From Welwitschia mirabilis (taxonomy: Eukaryota > Gnetophyta > Gnetopsida > Welwitschiales), in NCBI GenBank assembly GCA_051453625.1, contig JBOZIK010000001.1, positions 295,864,375-295,928,374 of the forward strand: a stretch of 64,000 bases of DNA. Reading direction: 5' to 3'. Positions 48,248 through 60,854 of this stretch are shown piece by piece. The translations under genes were made by a program, and so were the position numbers. The notes under the pieces are model-generated. The model did not search any database, was not told the DNA's origin, and worked only from the letters and a program-made list of their open reading frames with translations. Numbering within the stretch: the stretch's first letter is position 1; every line of letters begins with the position of its first letter.

Positions 48248-51200
48248 AACAAGATGGTCATATCGATCTCCACATCTTTGGACCTTTGTTTCATCCTCCC
48301 TCTTTTCCCCCTACTCTTGAGCCAGCTACCAAACAATAGTTTATCATGCATCGATGAGGGGAGTGATGTTGTATTATTATTTTGTATCTCACATTCTATA
48401 CACTTTTGTATGAAAAACTCTTTTTGATTTTGTAGACATGTCATTTTTTTAGCATGGTGTACTGATTCATATTTGATTTTTTATGCTATCTTTTAATTTT
48501 TTACATGTTATAAATAAGGGTTTATTTTACTAAGGCAATTTTTCTATTTCATTACTATTTCATTTAGTGGTGGGCAGTTTTATTACATTTTCTAATTATC
48601 TATAAAAAAAAAATCATATCACAGGTTCCTAATTTCAAAGATCTTTTTTTTGAGGCTGTCGTCCCTTCCATCATCTGGACGACCATCTAGATGACTGATT
48701 AACTAAGCTTTTTGCAAGTAAAATATTTAGTTTTTCTGATTTCTTAAAAGCCAATATGTATCTCTATGAATTTTGAAAATATTTTTGAGATTATTTCTTT
48801 AAGTATCCTAGTTTTTTTTACTGTCTAATAAGTTAGCTCACAAACATGGTTTATAACCCAGTTTTGTTAAGTACTAATAAGGTTAAGTAAAAGGCTATGT
48901 TGTGTTATCAACTTACACATGTTTGATAAGGTATTTTGAGTGGTTTTGTAGGTTAATAGATAGGTAAATTATTGATTTCCATGATAATGAAGAGCTGAGA
49001 TGGAAGAGATGAAAACATGCAATCTTCATGATGATTTACAGCAATTTGAGAAATTCTGAATACTTTACATTTCTGAGATAAATTCTTATAAAATATTGAG
49101 GCTAATGCACTGATTAAAGATTTGTAAAAGGCCATCATCAACATTATCATTTGGACAATTATATAGATGACCAAGTAGTTCATGCCAACAGCGATGCTAC
49201 TTGTAATCTATCTGACCACTAGTGTGGATTATTTATGAGATTACATCATCTCCTTTATCATCTAGATGAGTAGTCGAACGACATTGTTGTAATATCTGCA
49301 CTAAAATTTTACCTAACTTCTCACATGATCATTATGATTTTACCCCTGCCTTCCTATCTATCTTGTTGTCTGTTTGTGTATCATAAATAGTGATCTCGTC
49401 CTTAACTCCTGCTTATCTTCATTTGCATTTAAAATTCTCATGACATGAGATTGAAGGATGGGAGATCCATATTTGTAGTTGTAGAGAGATGTTTTCCTTA
49501 GTGTTTGATAACGTTTCTTCCATTGAGATGTAGCTACTTCATAACATGAATGTGATTTGAAACTTAATATAAAACATTTCTTTTTCTGATTTTATTATAT
49601 ATTTGTTTCTCATCCTCATAGCTTATGTTTCTTTTGATCTAGCGATACTTTCCTTAGTGATATAAGTTATGAGGAAAACCTTTACTGAGGTTGTGCATAA
49701 TTAGTTTAGGTTAGCTGCATTGTTATTTCCTTTTCTTAGATTAGCTTTGCATGAGTGTGCTATATTTTACTTTCATGCATTGCAAGTTATTTTTTGTAGT
49801 TAAAGTACAAGTACTTTTCTTTGTGAAAATCAATTCTCCTAATTCCTAACTTAGCCTTCGATAGATTATGACATTTGGGTACTTTTGTCTATATTAATGT
49901 ATTATGTTTATGCAAATATTTGTGATTGAAAAGACTTAACTTAACTAAGGAGGTAACATTGCATAAATCCATACCACAACAATCAGTTAAAAAGATATTT
50001 AGAAAATATCTAGAAAAATCAAATGGAAAACATTAATATAAAGAAAACAATGGATAAATAATCCCATATACAATATGAAAATGTATAAATAAAGGGCTTA
50101 GATTTTTTAAAAAGGTAAGAAATGAACTAGCTAATATATCTACAAGTTGTTCTTTCATAATTGGTAACAACAATGTTGAATAGAAGAACCTGATAATGCA
50201 TGCTACTAATTAGAAGTGAAACTACACACAACTTTGTTGATGCTAACCTAGTTGACTTTTAAAGTACTTATTTTATATGGATTAGTAAAAGATAAAAGAA
50301 GGTGAAGAATTTTCGTAATGATTCAAAAGCACAATGGATTAAGTAGATCATTCCCTTCTCACATGTACTCTTTGGATCCCTTACTAATAATGCCATTTAT
50401 GTTTTAAGTGAACAACATCAAAGTACACCAAGTTATTAAGTCCTGACTTTTGATAGTGAAATGTACAAATGCAAGGTAGAATAGCATAGTATAAGATTAT
50501 AGATAATGATATAAAAATATAATACTACATGAAAATATAGATTATTTACAAAGTTGAAAAACATACAAGTAAGTCCTTCTTTCTCTATCTATTTATGTAA
50601 AAGTACAAATCAAGCAAATAGGTTCTTATGGTTCTACCTACTTCTTCAATGTCTTCCATTATTTCTATAACTTTCTTTTTTGTAGATTCCTTTCTTAATT
50701 CATTCTTTTCATGTCTGTCTTATCATTTTTAATTTCTTAGTTTTCCTTTTTCTTTACTTCTGACATCATTTTCACATATTGGGTCCTTGCGTGGACTATT
50801 GTAGCTATAGAGTTAAACTCTTTCATACAATAATGGTGGTAAAAAATGATGAACAAAAAATAATAAGGTATACTAATTAATTTTATTATGATGCAAAAAT
50901 ATCAAACACTAAGATCATGACTAAAATGCATAATGACATTTATTCATAATATCAAAGCATTAACATAGTTAAAAAGATGATATTATTTCATATTAATCAA
51001 TATTTTTATAAATGAATGAATAAAAAAGTAATTCAATTATTAAGGAATGAAATGAAGTATGATAGAATTTTTAAATTTCAAAAGGCCTATCATAATTATG
51101 CATACACACTTATTTAGTCATAGAGTGTTAATTTAGAATATGACATAAGCCTATCCTAGGTTATTAAGTAGGAATGAATGATGTTGGATGAGAATCAAGT

Positions 51201-51574
51201 GATATAATTCCAATCTTCGATCATATATTTTAAATTAACTATCATCAGTTAAGTCCTTAATTAAAATACTTTCAATTTAATTTGTTTTATTTATCTCAAG
51301 AGATTCTTTTGATTTGATGAATAGTTGTTTAAGAAACTTATGTTATCACATGTTTTATAATAGCATTTAATCACTTGGGTGGAAATTCTTCCTTTTGATT
51401 TTCTCATTGTGGTAGTACCTATTCTAATTTTTCCTGATTTGTTTTCAATTCATTGCATGATATGTCATTACATCTAATGTTTCAAGTTAAAAAATTCATT
51501 TTGGAATGTTTTCTTCATTTTTAATGTTTAGTATTTTTATTAACTTTTAATGCTTAGGCTTAATTTCTATTAGT
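48248..51574. other. Unidentified DNA, partly LTR-like
   Basis: Degenerate TCATCTGGACGAC / CATCTAGATGA motifs recur at about 48660-48700 and 49130-49280. The same type occurs at 44890-44980 and 46330-46440. No coding domain is recognised. The right-hand part should contain the 3' end of the Ty3/gypsy relic that follows on the minus strand, but no LTR was delimited. Confidence 0.4.
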
Positions 51575-54154
51575 ATCAAACATTATTTTTCATAGAAAAG
51601 TTGGTACTGGGTGTAGTCTAATGATTTTTTGAAAGTAGTATTATAGGCACATAATGCATCATTCAACTTCTAGTACTAATCCTTATTATTAGAATTAAAA
51701 ATTTTAACCAAAATTATCTTGATGTCACTGTTGAAATTCTCAATTTAACTATCAGTTAATAGATTACAGGCAATTACATCCTTGTGGATTATTTCTACTT
51801 CATTAATGTTCTCATGGTTTGACTAACAAAATGTATTTCTTAATTACTAATAAAAACTTGTAAATGGCGAAAGCATTTAAAAATATGTTCTCAAAAGAAA
51901 TTGATAATTGTCTTAACATCATTTGTTTTTGTTACCTTAACATTTACCCATTTTGTAACATAGTTAACACATACAATGATGTATTAATAATCATTTAACT
52001 TGGAAAAAGTTCTAGTAGAGCTAGTTCCCCATACATCAAATGGCTCACATTCAAAAAAATTTATTCGTAATCATTTCATATTTCTTAAATAGTCCTTCTA
52101 ATCATTGGTAATGATTACATTTGTAGAATAGTCATAAAAATACTTAAAAAAAGTCTATCAATAGAATCGAGTTTGTAAAACTTTACGAACTTTATGCCTG
52201 GATGGGCATGCATGCATCACGTATGTGGATAGAACAACAAGGGCATATGGTAACCAGTACTCAAAAACACTTACTACTGAATGAGTCAGCTGAGGTCGTA
52301 TTTACACAGGTTCCCCTTCATACTGGTTGCTGCATTAACTAAGGAAATACTTATATTATTTTATAGTATTCAATTATTCCTATTGTTATATAGTATTTAA
52401 CCGATGGCTTTATGTATCATGAAAAGTCCTCTTGTTCCCCTTGAAGTAACCTTTATAGTTTCTATCATGACACATTTATAGAATCTTAAATCATTCCCAT
52501 TGAAAAACAGAATAATGTGCAACTTCATTCTTCAAGATGAAATCCAAGAAAGGACTTTACTAAATATAATTTTTAATATTTTTAAGGAATAGTTATTTCT
52601 TCTTAGTTGAGAAATATTCTAAAATTTTTAAGATAGATAAATAATTAGAAATATCTCCACATCAAGATTCTTTTCTATAGGGAATAATGTCAATTATGAA
52701 TAATTTTTTATTTGACAATTAATCATTAAAGGTACCACTGGTGTGGTATTCTTTAGGTAGTTCTAAAAGAGAAAGATTAATGGCTATTACATATTCTCTT
52801 CCTTATGTATTAAGACGTCCAAATCAAATTCTTACATTAGAAGGAATTAATACATAATAAAACTATTATTGGTTGCTTAAAACTTGGTAGTCTAGTGATC
52901 TATGTAAACTTGAGTTCTAAAACCTGCTAGATATTATCAAAATTTATGAAGTTTAGTAACAATCGTAAGTAATTTCCTTTCCATTGTTGTATAATTTCAT
53001 TGGATACTATCAACACTCTTAGAAATCTAGCATATAACATGAGGTTCATCATTAATGTATTACTCTAATGTAATAGCTATGAAAGTATCACTACTATCAT
53101 GCATGAGTTTAAAAGGATAATTGTAATCTAATTCACTAATGATAGGTTTTACAGTTAGCTTTTCTTTCAAAATATTAAATTCATTTATATAGGGTTTATT
53201 TTGTATAAAGGTTTTATCTTTTTTTAATAATTCATATAAGCGTTTCATGATTTCTGAGTAATCCTTGATAAAATATCATTAATATCTAACATATTCTAGA
53301 ATATCTCTTTGTCTTTTGAGATTGGTTGAAGTTGGAAATACTCAACTAGCTTAAATATTTTTAGGATCCATAGTTATTTCTAACTTTGAAATCACTTGTT
53401 GTAAAACAATCTCACTTTTAACCATAAAATAAATTTCTTTCTAACTTAATTTTAAGTCTTTCTTAGTATAGCATGATAATACCTTATTAAGTCTTTTAAA
53501 AGTTTAATTAAAAGAATCATCATATAGGGAGAAGACATCCATAAAGATCTCCATAAATTTTTCAAGTGTCTTATAAAATATTCATATCATAGCTTATTGA
53601 AATATGATTGATGCATTACATAACCTAAATGACATTCATTCATAAGCAAAACTTCAAAAGAATGAGGTGAATGTTGTTCTATGTTAATCTTCAAGTGGCT
53701 ATGGCAATTTGTTTATAACCACTAAATCCATATAAAAGTAATAGTATTCATTCTCAAAATGGTTTTCTAAATCTAATTAGTGTATGGAATTAAAAAGTCA
53801 TCCTTTCTGATGTGCTCAACAAGTCTTCTAAAATTGAATAAAAACTCATCATTTCCATTCTTCTTTGAAACTATGGCAATTAGACTTATTCACTCACTAC
53901 CTAATATGGGCTACATACTACCTTCTTTTTATAATTTACATACTTCATTATTAACTAACTTTCACAATAAAATACTTAAATGTTGAGGAGTTTGCTTAAT
54001 CGGTTTCATAATTTCTTCTAAATAGATCTTTTGCATAATTATAAGTTGATGAAACTCCTTTTTGTAAATCCTTATGGAACTAAGAACAAGCCTCCATGTT
54101 CTATTCTAGGGTTTAAATTAATTTAGCCTCATAATCAAGTTTTAGATCATCATT
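51575..54154 (-). pseudogene. Ty3/gypsy pol relic (Tat/Athila-like)
   Basis: Minus-strand motifs in order. Reverse transcriptase: MSFRLCNASIIFQ near 53596-53640 (usual FGLCNAPATFQ), then FMDVFSLYDDS with FMDV at 53534-53545 where F/Y-M-D-D is catalytic, so the second Asp is lost. The thumb/RNase H start is at 53060-53248 (LLKKDKTF, FNILKEKLTVKPII, FKLMHDSSD). RNase H: NYTTMERKLLTIV, YIDH, QEFDL-like. Integrase: FDVWG ... CVNYVTKWVNV near 51950-52060, and AYNTTFKKSLDYTQYQLFYEK near 51590-51655. Stops and frameshifts abound. The KxxPFxxxxDAS-like and ELEH-type integrase context fits Tat/Athila. Lineage is inferred. Confidence 0.85.
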
Positions 54155-55595
54155 TGAGGATCATTGAACTCAAAGGGGAGGGGTGAATGACTTCCACCAA
54201 ATAAAATTTTAAATCAAATTACTGAATGAACATGCACAATAAAAACACCTTACTATATAACATGGTTCTCCAACCTGGGTACATCCACACATAAAGGATA
54301 GATTCTACTCACACCTCTGAATATACTTGACCTGTAAGTAAATAGTGGTTTTTTGATGCACCACCAACCTTACAATAAATGGGAGTCTTCTCATAATGTA
54401 GTACAATCTTCCCTTCAAGGTAATAGTGGTTTTCCTAGGTGCACCAAAACATTTACAATAGTGAGAGTCTCCTTATAAGACAACACTCTCTTCCTCAGAA
54501 GGAAATAATGGTTTCCTAGCTCATCAATAACCTTACATCATTCAAGTACCTAAAAGCGCAATTTCAAATGCATGCCCCTACAAGATTTACCTTACAAAGT
54601 GTTTGATATTTAAGAATGAAGTTACAACAATATCTAAACAATACCAAGCTTGAAGATATTTCAGGTTTAAGCTCAATGATGTTGTTGTTATCACAAGTAT
54701 GAATGAAATAACAACAGTGTAGATTCAAAATCAAAAGTTGAAAGTAATGAAAGCTCCTTACTAATGATGCCTTGATTCTTTGTGAGAAGTTCCTTTTACT
54801 CATGCATTTGTTGTTCTAAATCTAATAATTGTGTATCAATATTTAAAGCTGGGTATTTGTCGTAGTTCCCAAATTTCTTCTTTATTTTATGATATTAAGG
54901 CTTTATATGGTCAAAGCAGATCTAGTAGTTTGATCTTGAAAGATGGTCATTTGATTTTGTAACCACCACACAACAAATACGAAACGTTTAAGTATTGGGT
55001 GTGTAACTTTGATTTTAATCAATGTGAACTTTAATCTAAGATTTCTTCACTTTTGTAAATATTTAATAATAGTCAGATGTCTTTACCTTCTAGACATCTT
55101 TAGTTAGTTATCTAGATTTTGATAAATTCTACTCTATATAATCCTTAGGAATCCATAATCATGAATTTGTGATGTACAAGTTCATAGCTCACCTGAAATC
55201 CAATATATTAGTCAAAAATATAATTAACTTTATTACCTATTTTGGCTTAATATAGATGTCTTTAAATATGTAGATTTCTTCATCTATATCAGTTTCGACT
55301 TTTAACTCAATTGTCTTGAATATGGTGCTTGTCTTTTAGACTATGATTAGATTTCAATACATCCAAGATGTCTTTAACTCCTTAGAAGTCTTCACTCAAG
55401 ACATCTTCAATCTTCTAGATATCTTCCAATAATTAATCTTGAAGTTTTAGCATCTGATACTTTTCGTGACACGTTATCTCTAAAGATCCATTATGATCTA
55501 GTATCTATTAAGGTCTAATGTTCTTGTAATGATCTGTTTACACAATTTCATAAAATATTTGACAAATGAAATCATTAAAACTAGATTTATTAAAA
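54155..55595. mobile_element. Second solo LTR, inside the Ty3/gypsy relic
   Basis: Begins TGAGGATCATTGAACTC plus AAAGGGGAGGGGTGAATG, a style resembling copia LTRs but a different family from the 26-kb element. It is 1441 bp long and flanked by a perfect TCATT duplication (54150-54154 and 55596-55600). Removing it with one duplication joins KTKPLAIN to DDLKLDYEAKLI in one minus-strand frame, as expected of the conserved gypsy segment just before reverse transcriptase. The right end reads AAAA rather than CA, so the exact right boundary rests on the duplication and frame. Confidence 0.8.
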
Positions 55596-55760
55596 TCATT
55601 AATGGCTAAAGGCTTGGTTTTTGAATCATTAAGGAATATGTGCTTTATACATGATGGTAATTCTTTGAGTTTTAAAATTTCTTAATCTTCACTTTGAATG
55701 AAAATTTTCTTAGGTTCAAAAAGAAGCATCTCCTCTATAACTATAGTTTTGTCTTACTAT
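55596..55760 (-). pseudogene. Ty3/gypsy pol relic, segment before the solo LTR
   Basis: The minus strand reads LKLKELPSCIKHIFLNDSKT followed by KPLAIN. This matches the L-K-x-L-P-x-H-L-K-Y-x-F-L-x-x-x-x-x-x-P-V-I-I motif that precedes reverse transcriptase in Tat/Athila polyproteins. It continues at 54154 when the solo LTR is removed. Confidence 0.8.
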
Positions 55761-57204
55761 TTTTCATTTCATAAGAGACTCTTCTATTCATTTTCTAGAC
55801 TTGATTGTGAAGAATATTTTATAGAGTTTCCTAGCTGTAATATTAATGAAACTTAATTTAGCTTTATTGTTGTCTTCTTATCTATGATTTATTTAGTTAA
55901 AAATATTCATGTTTATTTTTATATTTTAAATATAAATTAGACTAATATAGTATGACAACATATTATCATCTCTGTTGTGGATAACTAAGGTCTTCTTTAA
56001 ATAATTAAAAATGAGTTCTTAATAATTTCCAAAATTATAAATTTTATAGGGTATAGTCTTTGATCTACTTCTACTAATACATGTTTAAATTCCTAGGAGA
56101 TTCATCAGATAACCATCTACTAAAGATAAGGTTATGTTAGTGTTAGAAAATTTCATTAGCTCTAAGGTTATGTTGACACTTATATTTAAATCAAATAATT
56201 CATGAGGCACTAATGAACATTAAAAATTCATTTCTTATTATGAAATTTTCATGTATTTCATTATAATTTTCACTGGAATTTACTAAAAATTAGCTTGAAA
56301 TGGGTTAATTTACAAAGCCACACATTTGAGGCACTAAAATGACAAAATGTATTAAAATGAAGAGAATTTATCTTCTCACTAGGTCCATTGCTGCATGATA
56401 GACCTATGACCAAATTTAACAATTTTAATGACTATATGCAAGTGTCACTGAGCAAAATTATAAGTGATATTATCTTGTTATAGTACAATCCTAGGATGAC
56501 CAAACCTAGCAAAACATGATAAAGTACTATCACCAAGCGAGAGGTTAGAGATAATGTGTCCAAGCTTGGAGCACATGGAAATGAATAGCTAAATAAGGGA
56601 AGCGAGATCCAAATATATCACTCAATGACATTAACATGATATCATTATCAATCCATAATAGATAGTAAATAAAATACCATTACTCATTGAGAAGGACAAC
56701 AGACAATCATGATATTATAAATTGATAGCTCAGCAATAAAATTAAGTTGAATAATATCACCATATTATGCCATGACAGTTATCACAATAGCTAGTCATGA
56801 CAACATGATAAGGATTAAAAGACTATTTTACAACTATCACTTAAGCGATAGGTGCACAACAGAAACAAATTATACAAAAATCCCTATCACAATTAATGTA
56901 AAGACAAGAATTCTAATCTTGTAATCAATGTAAAGATAAGGATTCTAAACTTGTAATTTAAACTCTATCTCTCCTACATGGAATCCTTTGTCAGCTTGCC
57001 CAATTTTCCCCTAGAAATTATCATAAATACTTCCTTTATCACATTGAAAAAGTTGATTGATTAATGAAAGAAGGAAAAATCGGATGCAAAGAGGTTTTTA
57101 ACAATTGTAGTACGCTTCTCTTATAATCATCATTTAAATGTAATAAAGCTTTGGGTTTCAGTATTTTGAATAATCTTGGTTTGATTCCATAATAGCAATC
57201 CCTT
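55761..57204. other. Unidentified DNA with repeated TATCAC motifs
   Basis: TATCACCAAGCGA, TATCACTTAAGCGATAG and similar words recur at 56520-56860. They may be part of the LTR whose recognisable repeat starts at 57205. No coding domain was recognised. Confidence 0.4.
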
Positions 57205-57814
57205 TGAGGTTTTCTTGTTGTTATACTACTCAAGCCTTAGAAACCAGATTATTTTATATTGTTTAATTCTTCTTGTTTTGTGAATTAGTTAAGTATCTTA
57301 GTTTCTTTTACTGCACTTGAATGCAAATTACATCAAAGCATTAGACAAAATTAGTTGATACCTTTTGTTTCCATTGAAATTCCACTTGTAATCCGATTGA
57401 TTAGAAAAGATTAGTAGCTTAAGCTTATCAACTAGTTCCATGCACAATCCCCTTCTTGTAATTAGTGATTTCTTCATTCTTTGATATGCATTCCTAAAGA
57501 TTCATGTGCGACTTCATTTGAGCCACAACTATATGCAACATACTATGAATAGGATGAAAGGCTATCAAAAGCATAGAATAGTGATTGTCTATTTTTCTTT
57601 TTGTAGGTTTGGTTACCCATTATTGTCTATTCTTTTTTATCTTTCTCCTTTTCTTGATGACATTGTTTAAGGTATTGTTTAATAGTGAGGAAGATGACTA
57701 GAAATAGGTAATTCCTCAATCCTAGCTTTTATTATCTAAGGTTCATATTCAAATTTTCCTAAGATATGATAAGACATGTCAAATTAGTTTAGCTAACTAC
57801 TACTACCCCTATCA
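57205..57814 (+). repeat. Left member of an LTR-like direct-repeat pair
   Basis: Matches 60310-60854, sharing AGTAGCTTAAGCTTATCAAC, GAGCCACAA and TTAGTTTAGCTAACTACTAC. It ends CCCCTATCA and is followed after three bases by a PBS-like sequence, so it is probably the 3' part of a 5' LTR in plus orientation. The left boundary is not resolved. Confidence 0.65.
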
Positions 57815-57817
57815 TTT

Positions 57818-57834
57818 TGGCATCGTTTTTGGGA
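57818..57834 (+). other. Tat/Athila-like primer binding site
   Basis: TGGCATCGTTTTTGGGA corresponds to TGGCGCCGTTGCCGGGG, the site commonly found after the 5' LTR in Athila/Tat-type elements. Most differences are G-to-A or C-to-T. Confidence 0.6.
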
Positions 57835-60309
57835 AAGCATTGGCAACCTTTAATCTTGGGATAGGATGGGAATTTAAACATTTTAAGTAAGCGTTTACTT
57901 TTTATGCATATTTCTTCTTTTCAATAATAATTGTTTTGTAGTTTGATTTGTAGATAGCTTCTCTATTTATGAATTAATACATTAAGTTTTAATATTGTAA
58001 TTACCTTTTAGGTATTTATGTTTCTATCTTTACTTTCTAAAATTCTCTTTTCTATAATTTTATTTTCTTGAATTTTCAATCCTAAATTTATATCTTTGGT
58101 TAAAGTATTTCTATCACATTGCATCGCATCATAGTAATTTGGTATTATTTGTGATATCTTCTATCACTAGTCATCACATTTTTATTTATATGTTTATTGC
58201 TCTATGATTATATTGAATTCTACTCTATCACTCGTCTTTTACAATACTGTGTATTTGGTATCACTGTGTGATAAGTCTGCATATTTATTTTCCTATGAAA
58301 TTTTGAATTTCATCTAGTAGAATTCTATCATGCTTTGTTGCAAGCAGTTCAATCCTCTATTGCAATGTGATAAATCTATCACAGTTATATTGACTAGCAA
58401 AAATATAGAAAAAGGATAAATTTCAAATTTTTCTTATTTGATTTTTAATTCTTGCATTTTTCATTCTAATATTTTTCTTTCTTTTTCCTATTTTAGAGTA
58501 CACTAGCATTTACATTTAACTCAAATTTCCAATTTTACATTTTTCTTACTCCCTTCATAAGCTATAAATGATATTATGAATAATATTAGACCTATTTTGA
58601 GTTTTTCATTAAAAGCATTATTAGATGCATGTCAAATGACTAGGAGAAAGGAAGAGAGACTGTGGACTAAACCCCTTCATCGAATGGCAGGTCTAGGTAA
58701 ATACCTGACTCCTCTTACTAGAAAGAGTGCTTTCCTAGGAAATTTTACAAGTAGAATATTTCAAATTCAATACAATTTACTATTATGAAAAAGTTCGCTT
58801 TATATTTTGCAAATTCAAGAAGTTATTTTCTTTTCATTTATTAGTATACTTATTAGTGTGTTGAAAATTTTATAAAAATAAAAACTTTATCTAGAACACT
58901 TAAGTGAACACAGAGAAATCAAAAATCTAGGTGGATTAGAAACTTATTATCTAAATGTTTGTAACATATGACCATCAAACTAGAATAAAATGAGTCCATC
59001 CCACTATATTTAGGTGAAACAATGGGATCTAACATTCCACAGAATTCATTACAAATTGAGAATCTACAAGAACTAGGAACTCCACCACACCCTTTTGAGT
59101 ATGAACTAGTTTAATAATTAAATAATGAAAACCTTGATCTTGCTACCAATTCACAAGGTTTGCAAGCAGTACTCAATATTTATTAAACTTAGAAGAAACA
59201 ACTATAGAAATGTCAATATCAATATTATGATGTTTAGCCACTCTTGGAGTAAGAATGGAATGAAGAAGTAATGCTACCACTCTGGAATGAGCAACAGAAG
59301 AAATTCATACAACAAGTCCAAATGACCATTCACTCTTAGTTCTATCACATCCTCCAAAAGAACTTCTATGTGTGTTAGAACAAATCCAACAATAAATCCA
59401 ATAAGAAATTCACTCTTACTTCCAACAACGATACATGAAGCTATAAAATTCGAGGAGGCTATTCAGTAAGAATTTCATATCCATAAGGTAAATCCCTTAT
59501 TGATAGGAAATTACTTTTGAATGATCACTTAATCCTAAAATCAGAGGCGGTTTTTTAATATCTAGTTTGTTTTATATGTGCTAGTTTGTATTCTGGCTGT
59601 TCTCAGCCCTGCTCCTCTGGGTATCTATATGCGTTGGTTTTCTTACTATCTCAGCAATGAAATTTCTCAAAGTTTTTAGAACTAAAACTAAGCTTTTCAT
59701 ATCTTATTCTCCCGTGAAACCATTAAAGAGTCATGTCCTAAGATACTCAAGGAGCCAAGTTACATTTTGAAATGTTCCAAGTTTTTTGGATATTTATACA
59801 CAACTATGCTCTCGTTAGCTATAGATGATCATTGATTTTCCTAATTGTATCAAATTGTTTAAAGAAGTAAAAGGAAAAGCATAGAGAAGAGCCATTTGAA
59901 CACTAAAGCAAGTTACAAATCAAAAACTTTCCAATGTAGAGTTGGAGATTCAAAGATGGCCAGCAACTAAAAATAAAAGAACTGCAAACATTGCGGAAAA
60001 TCTTCAAGAAAGCATGGGCAATGATTTGAAGGAATTAATAAAAGGATATCTTAAAACCATGTCTCACAATAGGAAAGTGGTCACAAGAAGGGTGCCACAT
60101 GGATCGAAGCATAAAGCAAAGAGCAGACCAATGTGGGCTCTAAACTATGCTATTGTTATCTTGAAGTTGATATACCTTTCAACTCTAAAATCAAAATTGG
60201 AAAACCTAAGGACACTCTTTAAGGAGGGTAAAAAGAATTTCTTTGCTAGTGTCTGAACACTAAGAGAATGGATGGTTGAAGGTCCTTTCTTTTCTTTTTA
60301 AGGGTTCCA
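57835..60309 (+). mobile_element. Internal region of a gutted LTR element
   Basis: About 2.5 kb between the two LTR-like repeats, too short for gag-pol. ORFs at 58576-58788 and 59942-60256 (+) have no recognised domain. The latter is lysine/arginine-rich (KELIKGYLKTM, KHKAKSRPMW). No zinc knuckle, protease or polymerase motif was seen. It may be a non-autonomous or deleted element. Confidence 0.45.
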
Positions 60310-60854
60310 AGTTTTCCCTTGAGGTGATGTTGGTTATAATAGTTGCTTTTACTATGTCCAAATGCAAATTACATTACAACGTGAGCTGAAATTAATTTCT
60401 ACCATTTTTTTCTATTAAATTCCATTTAAAACCCTATCGATTAGAAAATATTAGTAGCTTAAGCTTATCAACTAGTTCAATATACAATCCTATTCTCATA
60501 GTTATTGATTCCTTTGTTCTGTGGTATGTGTACCTCAAAACCCATTCATGGCTATGTTTGAGCCACAATTATAGGCAACATACTATGGATAGGGTGGAAG
60601 ACTATGAAAAGTATAGAACAATGATTGTCTATTTGTCATTTTATAGGTTTGTTAACAATCATTATCTATTCTTTTTTAGCTTTATCCTTTTCATAAGGAC
60701 ATTGTTTAAGGTATTATTTGATAGAAAGAAAGGTAACTAGAGATAGAAAATTCCCCAATCATAGCTTCTGTTATTTAAGGTTCACATCCAAAGTTTCCTA
60801 GGATATGATAAGATAGGTCATAATTAGTTTAGCTAACTACTACTATGCCCATTA
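60310..60854 (+). repeat. Right member of the LTR-like direct-repeat pair
   Basis: Homologous to 57205-57814 with a deletion of roughly 60 bp near its start. It ends CCCATTA, with TA in place of CA. Confidence 0.65.

Noticed and set aside
47105-48444. Minus ORFs at 47105-47290 and 48199-48444.
   Set aside because: They are antisense shadows of the plus-strand accessory ORF relic or its immediate 3' flank, and carry no motif.
54564-54803. Minus ORF of 79 codons.
   Set aside because: It lies inside the solo LTR at 54155-55595 and has no recognised motif.
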